Both the position numbers and the translations under genes were made by a program. Shown piece after piece: positions 25,865 to 35,481 of a stretch of DNA of 64,000 bases (its first letter is position 1; every line of letters begins with the position of its first letter). The DNA is taken from positions 186,001-250,000 of the forward strand of contig JAXLQL010000002.1 in assembly GCA_046331625.1 (NCBI GenBank), in the 5' to 3' direction. The notes below the pieces were generated by a model. That model ran no database searches. It was not told the origin of the DNA and saw nothing but the letters and a program-made list of their open reading frames with translations. This DNA is from JAXLQL01 sp046331625 (GTDB lineage: Bacteria; Acidobacteriota; Terriglobia; Bryobacterales; Bryobacteraceae).

Positions 25865-26674
25865 ATGGCCCCGATGACGCGTCTCACCGTTCTGCTCGCC
25901 GCCTTGGGGTTGATGATGTCCGCGCCCGCGCAACAGCGCAAGAGAGTGCTCGCGATCGGCGCCGTAAAAGGCTTCCAACACGATGCCACGTCGCACGGGT
26001 TGGCCACGCTGTGGAAGATCGGGCAAGAGTCGGGATTGTGGGACACCTACATCCGCACCGACACGCAACTGATCACGAAGAAGAGGCTGCAGAACAACGC
26101 CAAGAACCTCGACTACTTCGACGCCATCGTCTTCTACACGACGGGCGAGCTCGAGCTGGATGCACAGCAGAAGGCAGACCTGCTCGCGTTCGTGAAGGAC
26201 GACGGCAAGGCGTTCCTGGGAGCGCACTCGGCGATCGACACGCTCTACGAGTGGCCCGAGTACGGCGACATGACCGGCGGCTACTTCGACATGCACCCGT
26301 GGAACCAGTTCCAGGCGCCGGTGATCGTGGAGGATCGGGACAATCCGATCGTGCGGCATTTTCCGCAGTCGTTCACGATCATGGATGAGATTTATCAGGC
26401 CAAGAACTTTTCGCGAGAAAAAGTGCGGGTGCTGATGTCGCTCGACGAGAACAAGATCGACCTGAAGAATAAGAACGTGCGGCGCACGGACAAGGACTTC
26501 GCGGTGGCCTGGATTCGAAACTACGGCAAAGGCCGCGTCTTTTATACGACGTTCGGACATCGCGAGGACGCGTGGAATCGTCCGGACGTACAGAAGATGT
26601 GGCTCGAAGCGATGAAGTGGGGCTTGGGGATGAGCCAAGTGGACGCGACGCCGCGCCCGAAGCCGGCGCGGTAA
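25865..26674 (+). CDS. ThuA-domain protein, exported
   Basis: The 269-residue product has a signal peptide (MAPMTRLTVLLAALGLMMSAPAQ; the start could also be the ATG three codons later). A ThuA-like class I glutamine-amidotransferase-related fold follows: VLAIGAVKGFQHDATSH, LDYFDAIVFYTTGEL, FLGAHSAIDTLYEWPEYGDM and GRVFYTTFGHREDAW. ThuA proteins are linked to trehalose and other carbohydrate use, but their reaction is not established. Acidobacteria and planctomycetes often encode them next to DUF1549/DUF1553 genes, as here. Confidence 0.85.
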   Translation: MAPMTRLTVLLAALGLMMSAPAQQRKRVLAIGAVKGFQHDATSHGLATLWKIGQESGLWDTYIRTDTQLITKKRLQNNAKNLDYFDAIVFYTTGELELDAQQKADLLAFVKDDGKAFLGAHSAIDTLYEWPEYGDMTGGYFDMHPWNQFQAPVIVEDRDNPIVRHFPQSFTIMDEIYQAKNFSREKVRVLMSLDENKIDLKNKNVRRTDKDFAVAWIRNYGKGRVFYTTFGHREDAWNRPDVQKMWLEAMKWGLGMSQVDATPRPKPAR

Positions 26675-26752
26675 GTTCTCGATCCGGGCGTCACTTGTGG
26701 GTGTTCCCCTGTTTCCTCGTCGAGCAGAGGCGAATACAATGGAAGCGGAACC

Positions 26753-28924
26753 ATGAGCCTTCGTCTCTCTGGCCGCATTCTATTCACTGCTTGCGCGCTC
26801 GTGCTCGCCGCAAACGCGTGGGTCGATAAAGACGACGTCTGGGTGGCTTCGAAGAAGAACTGGTGGGCATTCCAACCAGTGAAGCGGCCAGCCGTTCCCG
26901 AGATCTCCGATCCGCGCGTCAACACTCCGGTGGACTCATTCCTGCTCGAAGCGCTACGAGCCAAATCAATCGAACCGAACCCGCAACTGGGCAAGGAAGC
27001 GCTGATCCGCCGCGTCACGCTCGACCTCACCGGGCTCCCGCCGACGCCCGCCGAAGTGGCGCGCTTCGTCGCGGACCGCTCGCCGCGCGCATGGGAAACG
27101 CTGGTCGATCGCCTGATGCAATCGCCGCACTACGGCGAACGCTGGGCCACGAAGTGGCTCGACGTGGTTCGCTACTCCGATACGAACGGCTATGAATCCG
27201 ATGCCGAGCGTCCGCACGCATGGCGTTATCGCGACTACGTGGTGGCCGCGTTCAACAACGACAAGCCCTTCGACCGGTTCATTCAGGAGCAGATCGCCGG
27301 CGACGAGCTGTTCCCAGGCGACCGTGAAGCGCTCATCGCAACCGGGTTCCATCGCTGCGGTCCGATTCACCTCGTGGGCGGCATGCAGGACGAAGAGATG
27401 AACCGGCAGGAAGTGCTGACCGAGGTGACCAACGCGATCGGCACCACGTTCCTGGGGCTCAGCGTGGGCTGCGCGCGCTGCCACAACCACAAATTCGATC
27501 CCATTCCGCAAGCCGACTACTATCGCCTGCAAGCCGTGTTCGCGGCCACCGAGTTCAAAGACGTGCCGCTCGCTTCGGATGCCGAGAAGAAGCAATTCGA
27601 AGAGGCGAAGAAGGCGCACGAGGAGAAGCTGAAGCCGATCAAAGACGAGATCGCCGCGATTGAGAAACCATATCGCGAGCGCATTCAGGCCGAGAAGAAA
27701 GCGCGTCTCGAGCCCGAGTACGCCGCAGCCCTCGCCGTTCCCAAAGACCAGCGCAATGAAGAGCAAAAGCGGATGGCCAAAGAGGCCGAAACGCAGATCA
27801 AGGTCTCGTGGGATGACGTGGTGGCGGTGCTTTCGCAACCTGACCGCGAGCGCCGAGCCGGGCTCCGCCGCCAAATGCACCGGCTCGACTATGACGCGCC
27901 GCAGCCGCTGATCGCGGCCTTCGGTGTCTCGAACATGGACGTGAAGGAAGCGCCCGCCACGCACGTGCTCAAGGTGGGCAACCACAAGATGAAGCTCGAT
28001 CGCGTGGGTCCGGGTCTGCTGCGCGTGATGTCACCGGAGCCGGTAGGCGAATCGGTAGCGGGCCGCAGGTCCGCGCTGGCGCGATGGCTCTCGTCGCCCG
28101 AGCATCCGCTCACCGCGCGCGTGATGGTGAATCGCATTTGGCAGCTCCGCATGGGCAAGGGCTTGGTGCCGACCCCGAACGACTACGGCGTGCTGGGCTC
28201 GCGGGCGGCGAATCCGAAGCTGCTCGACTGGCTGGCTGCGGAGTTCGTGGCGTCGGGCTGGAGCGTGAAGAAGCTCGACCGGCTGATCCTGCTCTCGAGC
28301 GCCTATCGCCAGACCACCGATTTCGACGAGGCGAAAGCCAAGGCGGATCCCGACAACAAGCTCTTCTGGCGCGCCGAGCGCAGGCGTTTGGAAGCCGAGT
28401 TCCTGCGCGATTCCGTGCTGGCAGTGTCAGGCGCGTTGAATCCGCGCATGGGTGGGCGCGGAGTGCGCGCGCCGATCGAGCCCGAGATCTACGACCTCAT
28501 CTTCACCGAAGGCGAGCCCGACAACTTGTGGCCGGTGGCGCTCGACAAGTCAGAACATAATCGCCGCACTATGTATTTGCTGAACAAGCGCACGGTGCGG
28601 CTGCCGATGCTCGCCAACTTTGACCAGCCGGATAACATGACCTCGTGCCCGGTGCGGCCAACCTCCACTCATGCCCTGCAGGCGCTCTCGATGTTGAATA
28701 GCGATCTGATGCACGAGCAATCGGCCCGCTTCGCCTCGCGCCTGGAAGGCGAATGCGGCAAGGGCCGCGATTGCCAGGTGCGGCTCGCGTATGAGCTGGC
28801 CTTGGCGCGCAAACCGAAGCCGGTGGAGCAAGAGATGGCGCGGGAGTTCTTCGCGAAGGGCGGTCCGCTGGCGGATTTTTGCTTGGCGCTGATGAACCGC
28901 CACGAGTTCGCTTACTTGCCGTGA
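26753..28924 (+). CDS. DUF1549/DUF1553 exported protein (planctomycete-type cytochrome-associated family)
   Basis: This 723-residue protein has a signal peptide (residues 1-22). A DUF1549 domain follows (about 55-260; LIRRVTLDLTGLPPTPAEV, LDVVRYSDTNGYESD, GCARCHNHKFDPI with a CxxCH). A helical Lys/Glu-rich insert spans about 275-350. DUF1553 covers about 430-690 (NRIWQLRMGKGLVPTPNDYG, LLNSAYRQ-type sequence, MLNSDLM). The CxxCH suggests haem attachment or metal binding. These proteins are usually paired with a DUF1501 sulfatase-like gene; none follows here, since the next gene is on the opposite strand. A GGAAGCGG site precedes the ATG. The role is thought to be in polysaccharide degradation, but is not proven. 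Confidence 0.88.
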   Translation: MSLRLSGRILFTACALVLAANAWVDKDDVWVASKKNWWAFQPVKRPAVPEISDPRVNTPVDSFLLEALRAKSIEPNPQLGKEALIRRVTLDLTGLPPTPAEVARFVADRSPRAWETLVDRLMQSPHYGERWATKWLDVVRYSDTNGYESDAERPHAWRYRDYVVAAFNNDKPFDRFIQEQIAGDELFPGDREALIATGFHRCGPIHLVGGMQDEEMNRQEVLTEVTNAIGTTFLGLSVGCARCHNHKFDPIPQADYYRLQAVFAATEFKDVPLASDAEKKQFEEAKKAHEEKLKPIKDEIAAIEKPYRERIQAEKKARLEPEYAAALAVPKDQRNEEQKRMAKEAETQIKVSWDDVVAVLSQPDRERRAGLRRQMHRLDYDAPQPLIAAFGVSNMDVKEAPATHVLKVGNHKMKLDRVGPGLLRVMSPEPVGESVAGRRSALARWLSSPEHPLTARVMVNRIWQLRMGKGLVPTPNDYGVLGSRAANPKLLDWLAAEFVASGWSVKKLDRLILLSSAYRQTTDFDEAKAKADPDNKLFWRAERRRLEAEFLRDSVLAVSGALNPRMGGRGVRAPIEPEIYDLIFTEGEPDNLWPVALDKSEHNRRTMYLLNKRTVRLPMLANFDQPDNMTSCPVRPTSTHALQALSMLNSDLMHEQSARFASRLEGECGKGRDCQVRLAYELALARKPKPVEQEMAREFFAKGGPLADFCLALMNRHEFAYLP

Positions 28925-28936
28925 TTGCCCCGGCGT

Positions 28937-31675
28937 CTATCGCACCGTGACCGTCACCTGCGTCTGCGACGCGAGGAACAACGCGCTCCCGGTGAAGCGC
29001 GCCGTGATCGTGCGTGTTCCCACCGGCCGGATCACGTTCGTCAAGGTCACCGGCACCTGAATGGTGTCGGATATCAGCACGGTGTTGCTGGTGCCGTCGG
29101 TGATGCCTCCGCCGCCCTGCGACACGGTAGGAACCGGTAGCGTGCCGATCAGCGTGTCGCCGTCGCGAAACTCGATGCTCCCGCCGATCGAAGTGCCCGC
29201 GGGGATCGGCACGCCCCGATTCGAAAAAGAGAGCGTCACTGGAATCGAAAACGGATTCGTCACCGTCGCCGCAACCAAAGTACTCACCGCCGTGGAGACC
29301 GCGGCCATTGCAATCGGAGACGAGGTTTGCGATGCCGCCAGATCTCCGCTTGCATCGTACACGTAGCTCAGATTCCGCGTATTGAACGGCAGAACGATGT
29401 TGGATGTACCGTCGGCGATGCCGAGGCCCGTCCGATCTGGCACGAGCGGAATCGTACCGGCCGATCGCCCGTCGGCGAGCACGGTGACATTTCGGCTGAC
29501 AATTCCCACCGAGTTCGGCCAGGTGAGCCGCACGGAGATGGGAGTGGCCGCACCAATGGCGTAAGTGGCTGGCGGCGCCAGCACGCGCAAGACCGACGGA
29601 GCCGGGCCCACCGCTGAGCAGCCGATGGTCCGCACGGAACCGTCTCCGAAGGTAACCGTGCCGCCACTCGTAACGGGTGCGAGGGGAAGCGCCAGGTAGC
29701 GCGAATCTCCCGAGTAATTGACGCTGACACACACCGATCCCGCGCGCCGGTCCAGGATTGTCGGCGTGTAGCTCAGCGTCGCTTGCGCGGAAGGATACGT
29801 GGGCACCGCGGTCACCACCAACGTGGAAGGCCCTTGTAGGGTTGCACTGCCCACGGCGTTATTGTTCAGCGTCAGAGTTACGGTGCCCGTGGGCCGCAAG
29901 CCAGGATCGATGCCGCCGGGCACTTGCGCAGGAATCGCCGGACCCGAAGGCGTCACGGTTACTGGAATCGAAACGGGCGTGGCCAACTGCAGCGGCGGAG
30001 TGCTGAACGCGAGCAGTGGAGCCTTGCCCACCACCAGGTGAGATCCTGTTGCCGACGAAGGCTCGAGTAGCAAACTGCCTCCGTAACTCGCGCTGATCAC
30101 CGCCGTGCCGCCGGCTTCCGGCCGGCCGACCGCGGGGCAGCAAACGGATGCGTCGATGTTCACAATGGCAGTAGTCTGCGAGATCGGTTGGCTGACCGTA
30201 GCGCCACCCAGCGTCACCGACCAAGGTCCGGCGAACGTCACCGGCGAGCCATCGGCCGTCAGGATCGTCCGTACCGGGGCCGGTTGACCCGACACGGTTG
30301 CTCCCGTCAGCGTGAACGCTTGCAGAGCCGTTCGCAACTTGGCCGAAAACCGCACCTGCACCGACACTGTTTGCGTAGAAGAAATCGCCGCCTTGATCGT
30401 GAGCACGAAGTCGCTTCCGATGTCATCGCGAAACACATCCACGATCGGAGTGGCTGGGAGGTTCCCATTCGTGATCGCTGCAGTCGCGGACAGCAAGCGG
30501 TTGTTGACGTTCGTGGATTTCCCCGCGGCGTCCACGCGCACCAGCTCGAACGATACCCGTGTGTTGATGCCGGAGATGCCCAGACTGCCCGACACAACGG
30601 CGCGCTCGAGTGGATGATACACAGCTTGTGTGAATCGGAACGACGGGCTCGGGAGAAGACCACACGCCACGCTCGGCCCCTGGGCATCGCGGCCGCCGGT
30701 CGCAAGGATGGTGCCGTCCTCGAGCAGAACACTCGCGATTCCGCTACGCGCCACAGTCAGCGATCCCGCATCGAGGATGCTGTCATCCGCCGAGTTGAAC
30801 AATTCCGAAGTGGCAATCGGCGACTGTCCGGCGAGGCCACCAGCCAGCAGTACTTGACCGTTTCCAGGAACGAGGAGCGCAACGTGGTTTTGACGAGCGT
30901 CCTTCAACGCCGCTGCCAACACCTGAAACCGATTCGAATCGGGCAGGTACACCTCGAGGCTCTTCACTTCGGTCTGCCCGTTCGAACCGCCGGCAATCAG
31001 CACGCGTCCATCCAGCAGTCGCGTTGCCGAATGCCCCATGCGCGGCGCGGACATCGGAGCCACCGGTGTGACTTCTCCCGACGCTGGGTCGAAGACCTCC
31101 GCGGTGTTGAGCGGATCCTGCGGGCTCACGCCGCCCGCAAAGAGCACGCGTCCGTCGCGCAGCATCGTTACCGAATGACGATCGCGCAAGGTCACCGTTG
31201 CACTGAGCAGCGTCAAAGTGGAAGTCTCGGGCTCGAAGATCTCGAGCTCGATCACTTGTCCACCGGCGATCAGCACGCGGCCGTCCGCCAGTGGCAGCAC
31301 CGCTGTGCCAGCCTTGCGGAGTACGCGGCTCTCCACGGTTGTCCATGCATCGAGTGACGGCTCGTAGAGCTCCACGCTCGCGGCGCCGCCTCCAGCCACG
31401 AGTACGCGGCCGTCTCTCAGTAGCGCGCATCCGTGACCCGAGCGCGGCGAACTCATCGGCGCAGCGGGCTGGAACGTTTCGGCGGGCGGTGGTCCGTAGA
31501 TCTCGACGGAGGACAATGCCTCCGCTCCAGTCCCGCCGCTCACCACAACTCGTCCGTCCGCCAGCATTACCGGGCACGCATTCGAACGGCCCTCATTCAA
31601 GGCGCCCGTTGCGCGCCAATTCCAATTCTGCGCAAGACAAGCCGAAACGAGGAGCGTCTGCGCCGCCAGTCGCAT
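28937..31675 (-). CDS. Secreted kelch-repeat protein with bacterial Ig-like domains
   Basis: The 912-residue product starts with a short signal (MRLAAQTLLVSACLAQ). It continues with about six kelch-type blades (about 20-330; LADGRVVVSGGTG, LRDGRVLVAGGG, LLDGRVLIAGGSNG, LEDGTILATGG). It ends with three or more Ig-like/Big_3 modules (about 540-912; PTGTVTLTLNNNAVGSATL, GGSIEFRDGDTLIGTLPV). The layout resembles galactose-oxidase-like propellers, but I see no copper-site evidence. It is likely a cell-surface or extracellular adhesion or binding protein. It is convergent with the DUF1549/1553 gene, 12 bp apart. Confidence 0.82.
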   Translation of the reverse strand: MRLAAQTLLVSACLAQNWNWRATGALNEGRSNACPVMLADGRVVVSGGTGAEALSSVEIYGPPPAETFQPAAPMSSPRSGHGCALLRDGRVLVAGGGAASVELYEPSLDAWTTVESRVLRKAGTAVLPLADGRVLIAGGQVIELEIFEPETSTLTLLSATVTLRDRHSVTMLRDGRVLFAGGVSPQDPLNTAEVFDPASGEVTPVAPMSAPRMGHSATRLLDGRVLIAGGSNGQTEVKSLEVYLPDSNRFQVLAAALKDARQNHVALLVPGNGQVLLAGGLAGQSPIATSELFNSADDSILDAGSLTVARSGIASVLLEDGTILATGGRDAQGPSVACGLLPSPSFRFTQAVYHPLERAVVSGSLGISGINTRVSFELVRVDAAGKSTNVNNRLLSATAAITNGNLPATPIVDVFRDDIGSDFVLTIKAAISSTQTVSVQVRFSAKLRTALQAFTLTGATVSGQPAPVRTILTADGSPVTFAGPWSVTLGGATVSQPISQTTAIVNIDASVCCPAVGRPEAGGTAVISASYGGSLLLEPSSATGSHLVVGKAPLLAFSTPPLQLATPVSIPVTVTPSGPAIPAQVPGGIDPGLRPTGTVTLTLNNNAVGSATLQGPSTLVVTAVPTYPSAQATLSYTPTILDRRAGSVCVSVNYSGDSRYLALPLAPVTSGGTVTFGDGSVRTIGCSAVGPAPSVLRVLAPPATYAIGAATPISVRLTWPNSVGIVSRNVTVLADGRSAGTIPLVPDRTGLGIADGTSNIVLPFNTRNLSYVYDASGDLAASQTSSPIAMAAVSTAVSTLVAATVTNPFSIPVTLSFSNRGVPIPAGTSIGGSIEFRDGDTLIGTLPVPTVSQGGGGITDGTSNTVLISDTIQVPVTLTNVIRPVGTRTITARFTGSALFLASQTQVTVTVR

Positions 31676-31697
31676 AGACCCCTAGGATACTCTTCGC

Positions 31698-32663
31698 TTA
31701 TCCCAGCGCGGACCGGCAGAACGCTACGCACTTCTTCACTTCACTCACCACATCGGACCCCTGCGGAGTCTCGTACTCGTACTCGATGCTCGCTGGGAAC
31801 TTGAACTTCTTCTTCTTGAGCGTCTGCAGGATCTCTTTCAGCGGCGTTTCGCCTTGCCCCCACGGCATGTTCCCGCCACCGTTTCCTGGACCCTTGCGAT
31901 CCTTCAAGTGGAGGCTCGAAATGCGGTCGTGATATTTCTCGATCACCGGCACTGGCGACTGCCCATTCACTCCGAAGTAGTGGCCCACGTCGAGATTGAG
32001 CGCCGTGTACGCCGAAGCGCCGAGGGCGCGATCGAATCCGCTCGATCCGCCTTGGCCGTGCGTGTGAAACGCGATCCGCAGTTTCCGTTTCGCCGCGTAC
32101 TCGGCCACGCGTTTCAGTAGCGCGTCGTCTTCGGGCAACTCCATCGTGAGGTGATTCGCGCCCAGCGTCTCGCCCACGTTCCAGATGTACTCGTACTCGG
32201 CGTCGGACATCGCCATGGTCGGCGGCAACTTGAACGCGTAGATCTTCACGCCCGCGTCTTCGTACATGCGGCGCAGCGCTTTGTACTTGTCCATGGAAGC
32301 CGCCAGGCGCCACGTCTTCATCTCTTCGGCGGCTTTGCGCATGGCCTCACGCTGCTCGGGCGTCATCTGCGGACGTCCGCCGCCTTTGCCCTTGGGACCG
32401 CCGGGACCTCCGGGGCCGAATCGCGGCATCGGCGGCAGCGGCGCGCCCGCATAGCTCTCGGCGACGTTGCTCATCATCTCGATCCCGCTGAGTCCGCACT
32501 CGGTGATGTACTTCAGCGTCTCTTCCGCGCTGCCAGGCAGCGCGCGAAAGCTATAGGTGATCACGCCGATTTGGACGCCCCCGAAGTTCGATCGCGGCTT
32601 GGCGGCGAAGGCCGAAGAGGCGCTGGCGGCGACAGCCAGCTTGCCGAAATCCCGTCTGTTCAT
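31698..32663 (-). CDS. Exported sugar phosphate isomerase/epimerase-like TIM-barrel protein
   Basis: This 321-residue protein carries a Tat-like signal (MNRRDFGKLAVAASASSAFA) and an AP-endonuclease-2/xylose-isomerase-like barrel (IGVITYSFRALPGSAEET, IAFHTHGQGG, NLDVGHYFGVNG, ISSLHLKDRKG, ASIEYEYETP). A Gly/Pro/Lys-rich insert lies at about 75-100 (FGPGGPGGPKGKGGGR). Such proteins are assigned to epimerisation of sugars or inositols outside the cytoplasm in acidobacteria; the substrate is unknown. Its ATG overlaps the selB stop by 4 bp, so it is translated from the selB message, although there is no obvious functional link. Confidence 0.82.
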   Translation of the reverse strand: MNRRDFGKLAVAASASSAFAAKPRSNFGGVQIGVITYSFRALPGSAEETLKYITECGLSGIEMMSNVAESYAGAPLPPMPRFGPGGPGGPKGKGGGRPQMTPEQREAMRKAAEEMKTWRLAASMDKYKALRRMYEDAGVKIYAFKLPPTMAMSDAEYEYIWNVGETLGANHLTMELPEDDALLKRVAEYAAKRKLRIAFHTHGQGGSSGFDRALGASAYTALNLDVGHYFGVNGQSPVPVIEKYHDRISSLHLKDRKGPGNGGGNMPWGQGETPLKEILQTLKKKKFKFPASIEYEYETPQGSDVVSEVKKCVAFCRSALG

Positions 32664-34531
32664 AGAACCAGTCTAGTGTCTCCTTCGCGGCGCGTCACGC
32701 GCTCGCGGTCGAGGAACTCGAGCAGCGGGATCGCGTATTTGCGGCTGATACCGGTCCAATCTTTGAATGCAGGAACAGCGAAGCGTTCGCCCTTGTGCGA
32801 GGCGAGCAGTTCTTTCAGGGCGCCGATCGCGACCGGATGGAACACCAGATCATCGCTGATGCGGACGAGGCGCTTCTGCCGCAGCAGGATCTGGAGCAGG
32901 TTCCGTGCGCGCCCGGCTTCCACGCCGCATCCGGCGAGCACTTCGGCGAGCGAGGGCACGGTGAGTCCGGCGCGCTCGAATGCGCCTTCGATCTTGGCAA
33001 GCGCCTGCTCTTCGTCTTGCTTCAAGTGCAACTGATGCGACTTGAGCCGCAACGCTTCGCCGTCGGCCACCACGGTGGGCGAGAGCTTCACTAGCGCGTC
33101 AATCAGGAACGCCGGCGCATCGCCGAGTTCCTTGCTTCGGAACTCTTCCTTTGCGACGCCCGGCAGCAGCGGCTGGGCGCGATGAAACGCGGCCACCGTT
33201 TGATGCAGCTTGTCGAGAAACGCCTGGAGCCACGCGCGATCGAGCAGCCAGGGCTGCGGCTCCGTGAGCGCGAGGATGCCCGGCTGCTTCGCGGCGGTGT
33301 CAATGGCAGTGCGATCAACACCCGTCCGTCGCGTCAACACATCGACCGGTAAACCATAGTCCGACTCTTGCACGTAGAGCGCAATGCGATCAGACAGACT
33401 CGCGGAACCGAGCTTCGCAGCACGCGCCGCCCCTTCGGCGCGTTTGATGCGCTCGGGCGGGTCGAGGTCGATCACAGTTCCGCCGCCGATGGTGATCACC
33501 GGCGAGAACATGCGCACGATGAACCGGTCCCCGGGCAACAGCATCACCGGATCGCGCAACAGGAACCGCACCAGCGCGCGCTGGCCAGGCGCAATGGCGT
33601 CAGCCGCGCCCAAAACACGGACCTCGGCTTCTGTTTCGGCCGTCCAGGCGTGGAAATGCACGGGAGCCCGATGCTTGAGCGGCTTGGCGGAAGGGAGCAG
33701 ATCGAACTCGCAGTCGATGACACGCGATGCCGCCAGTCGCCCGGGCTCGACGAGCGTCATACCGCGGCCGAGTTGATCGGGTTCGAGTCCGGCGAGATTC
33801 AAAGCGGTGCGCTGGCCCGCGGTGGCTTTGTTGGCGGCGGCCCCATGCACCTGAACGCCGCGAACGCGCGCGCGCGCTCCACCGGGCTGCACCTCCACTT
33901 CCTGTTCCACGCGGACCGCGCCTGAGACGAGCGTACCCGTAACCACGGTTCCGAAACCACGCATCGAAAACGAGCGGTCGATGGGAAGCCGCAGCGGTCC
34001 GCTGGCTGTTTTCGCTGCCACCTTGCGAGCCATTGCCGCGAGTTCGCGCTTCAACTCTTCGATGCCAGCGCCCGTCTTGGAACTGACCGCTACCACAGTC
34101 GCGCCCTCGAGGAACGAGCCCGCCACGAACTCCTCGGCTTCCAGCCGCACCAAGCCGAGGATATCCGGATCGACGAGATCGGCCTTGGTCAACACGACGA
34201 TGCCCGAGCGAATCCCGAGCAGCCGGCAAATGTCGAAGTGTTCCCTCGTTTGCGGCTTGATCGATTCGTCGGCGGCGATCACGAGCAGCACCAGATCGAT
34301 GCCGCCCGCGCCGGCGAGCATGTTCCGCACGAAACGCTCGTGACCAGGCACGTCAATGAAGCCGAGCCGCAGGTCGGGCGCGAGATCGAGATGGGCGAAT
34401 CCGAGGTCGATCGAAATGCCGCGGCGCTTCTCTTCTTCCAGGCGATCGGGCTCGATCCCAGTGAGCGCGCGAACGAGCGCGGACTTGCCGTGATCGATGT
34501 GGCCGGCGGTACCGACGATAATGTTGATCAT
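32660..34531 (-). CDS. selB: Selenocysteine-specific translation elongation factor SelB
   Basis: The start at 34531 gives the canonical N-terminus MINIIVGTAGHIDHGKS with the G1 loop at residues 7-17. G2/G3 follow (RGISIDLGFAHL, FIDVPGHERFVRNML) and then TKAD (G4). EF-Tu-like domains II and III follow (SMRGFGTVVTGTLVSGAV, LPGDRFIVRMFSP). A C-terminal winged-helix region of about 250 residues, which binds the SECIS RNA hairpin, includes FKDWTGISRKYAIPLLEFLD. The total of 623 residues matches the E. coli protein (614). It brings Sec-tRNA(Sec) to UGA codons. A UGA-containing peroxiredoxin gene lies at 40074-40529; selA, selD and selC are not in the window. Confidence 0.95.
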   Translation of the reverse strand: MINIIVGTAGHIDHGKSALVRALTGIEPDRLEEEKRRGISIDLGFAHLDLAPDLRLGFIDVPGHERFVRNMLAGAGGIDLVLLVIAADESIKPQTREHFDICRLLGIRSGIVVLTKADLVDPDILGLVRLEAEEFVAGSFLEGATVVAVSSKTGAGIEELKRELAAMARKVAAKTASGPLRLPIDRSFSMRGFGTVVTGTLVSGAVRVEQEVEVQPGGARARVRGVQVHGAAANKATAGQRTALNLAGLEPDQLGRGMTLVEPGRLAASRVIDCEFDLLPSAKPLKHRAPVHFHAWTAETEAEVRVLGAADAIAPGQRALVRFLLRDPVMLLPGDRFIVRMFSPVITIGGGTVIDLDPPERIKRAEGAARAAKLGSASLSDRIALYVQESDYGLPVDVLTRRTGVDRTAIDTAAKQPGILALTEPQPWLLDRAWLQAFLDKLHQTVAAFHRAQPLLPGVAKEEFRSKELGDAPAFLIDALVKLSPTVVADGEALRLKSHQLHLKQDEEQALAKIEGAFERAGLTVPSLAEVLAGCGVEAGRARNLLQILLRQKRLVRISDDLVFHPVAIGALKELLASHKGERFAVPAFKDWTGISRKYAIPLLEFLDRERVTRREGDTRLVL

Positions 34532-35459
34532 GAGGCTGCGGCTGACGAGTGGTCTTCTTATCTTCGCGTCGATGGCGGTGGGCCAGCAACAACAGGCCGA
34601 GGAACAGCCCGTGTTTCGCACTGGCGTTGCCTACGTTCGGCTCGACGTGCAGGTGTCGGAAGCGAAGCGCCTCATTCCTGGTTTGACGAAAGACGACTTC
34701 GCCGTTTTCGACGAAGGCGCTCCACAAAAGATCGAATACTTCGGCCGTGAGACCGATCCGCTCTGGGCGCTGCTGTTGCTCGATGTGAGCGGAAGCATGC
34801 GGCCGCGCGTGCAGGAGATGGGGCAGGCAGCGCGCGAGGCATTGCGTGTGTTGGGCGCGGAAGATCACATGGCGGTGATGCTCTTCGGCGCCAAGACGAA
34901 ACTCACCCAGGACTTTACCTCGAGCTACGACCAGGCTTCCGGTGCGATCCTCGCCGCGTCTCGCGATGGCAGCCTCACGGCCGGCAGTTCGATCAATCCG
35001 GCGATTCTCGATGCGGCGAAGCTGATGAAAGAGAAAGCAGCGAACCAACCGGGCCGTCGCGCGATCATCGTGCTCACCGACAACGAAGGGCTCAACTACC
35101 AGGCGAGCGATGAAGAAACGATCGCGGCGTTGCAAGCGGCCGACTCGGTGTTGAACGGCATCCTGACGGCGAAGGCGAAGCCGCCCAAGCCGTGGGGAAA
35201 CGGGAATCCGGATTTCTGTCCGAACGACGTGTTCAAGCTGGCCAAGGCCACCGGAGGCGAGACGCTGCAGGGAGACAAGTCGGGCATGGTGTTTCGCGAG
35301 ATGATGGAGCGCATTCGCACTCGCTACAGCTTGCACTATCGCGCGCCGGAAGCAGCCGCGGGCTCACAGCGGCGAATTCGCGTGGAGCTTTCCGCCGATG
35401 CGCGGCGCCGTTATCCGAAGGCGGAAGTGCGCACGCGATCCGGGTACACGGCACAGTGA
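34530..35459 (+). CDS. VWFA-related acidobacterial domain protein (TIGR03436 type), exported
   Basis: The start ATG 34530 begins a signal peptide (MRLRLTSGLLIFASMAVGQ). The 309-residue product has an N-terminal beta domain (VRLDVQVSEAKRLIPGLTKDDFAVFDEG) and a von Willebrand A domain with an intact MIDAS motif DVSGSM at about residue 86. Other family markers are IIVLTDNEGLN and IRTRYSLHYRAPE. Function is unknown; a metal-dependent binding role in the envelope is likely. The start codon overlaps the divergent selB start, so no private promoter space exists. The next gene follows after 22 bp. Confidence 0.88.
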   Translation: MRLRLTSGLLIFASMAVGQQQQAEEQPVFRTGVAYVRLDVQVSEAKRLIPGLTKDDFAVFDEGAPQKIEYFGRETDPLWALLLLDVSGSMRPRVQEMGQAAREALRVLGAEDHMAVMLFGAKTKLTQDFTSSYDQASGAILAASRDGSLTAGSSINPAILDAAKLMKEKAANQPGRRAIIVLTDNEGLNYQASDEETIAALQAADSVLNGILTAKAKPPKPWGNGNPDFCPNDVFKLAKATGGETLQGDKSGMVFREMMERIRTRYSLHYRAPEAAAGSQRRIRVELSADARRRYPKAEVRTRSGYTAQ

Positions 35460-35481
35460 TCTTGCGGCTATCCTGGAGGCT

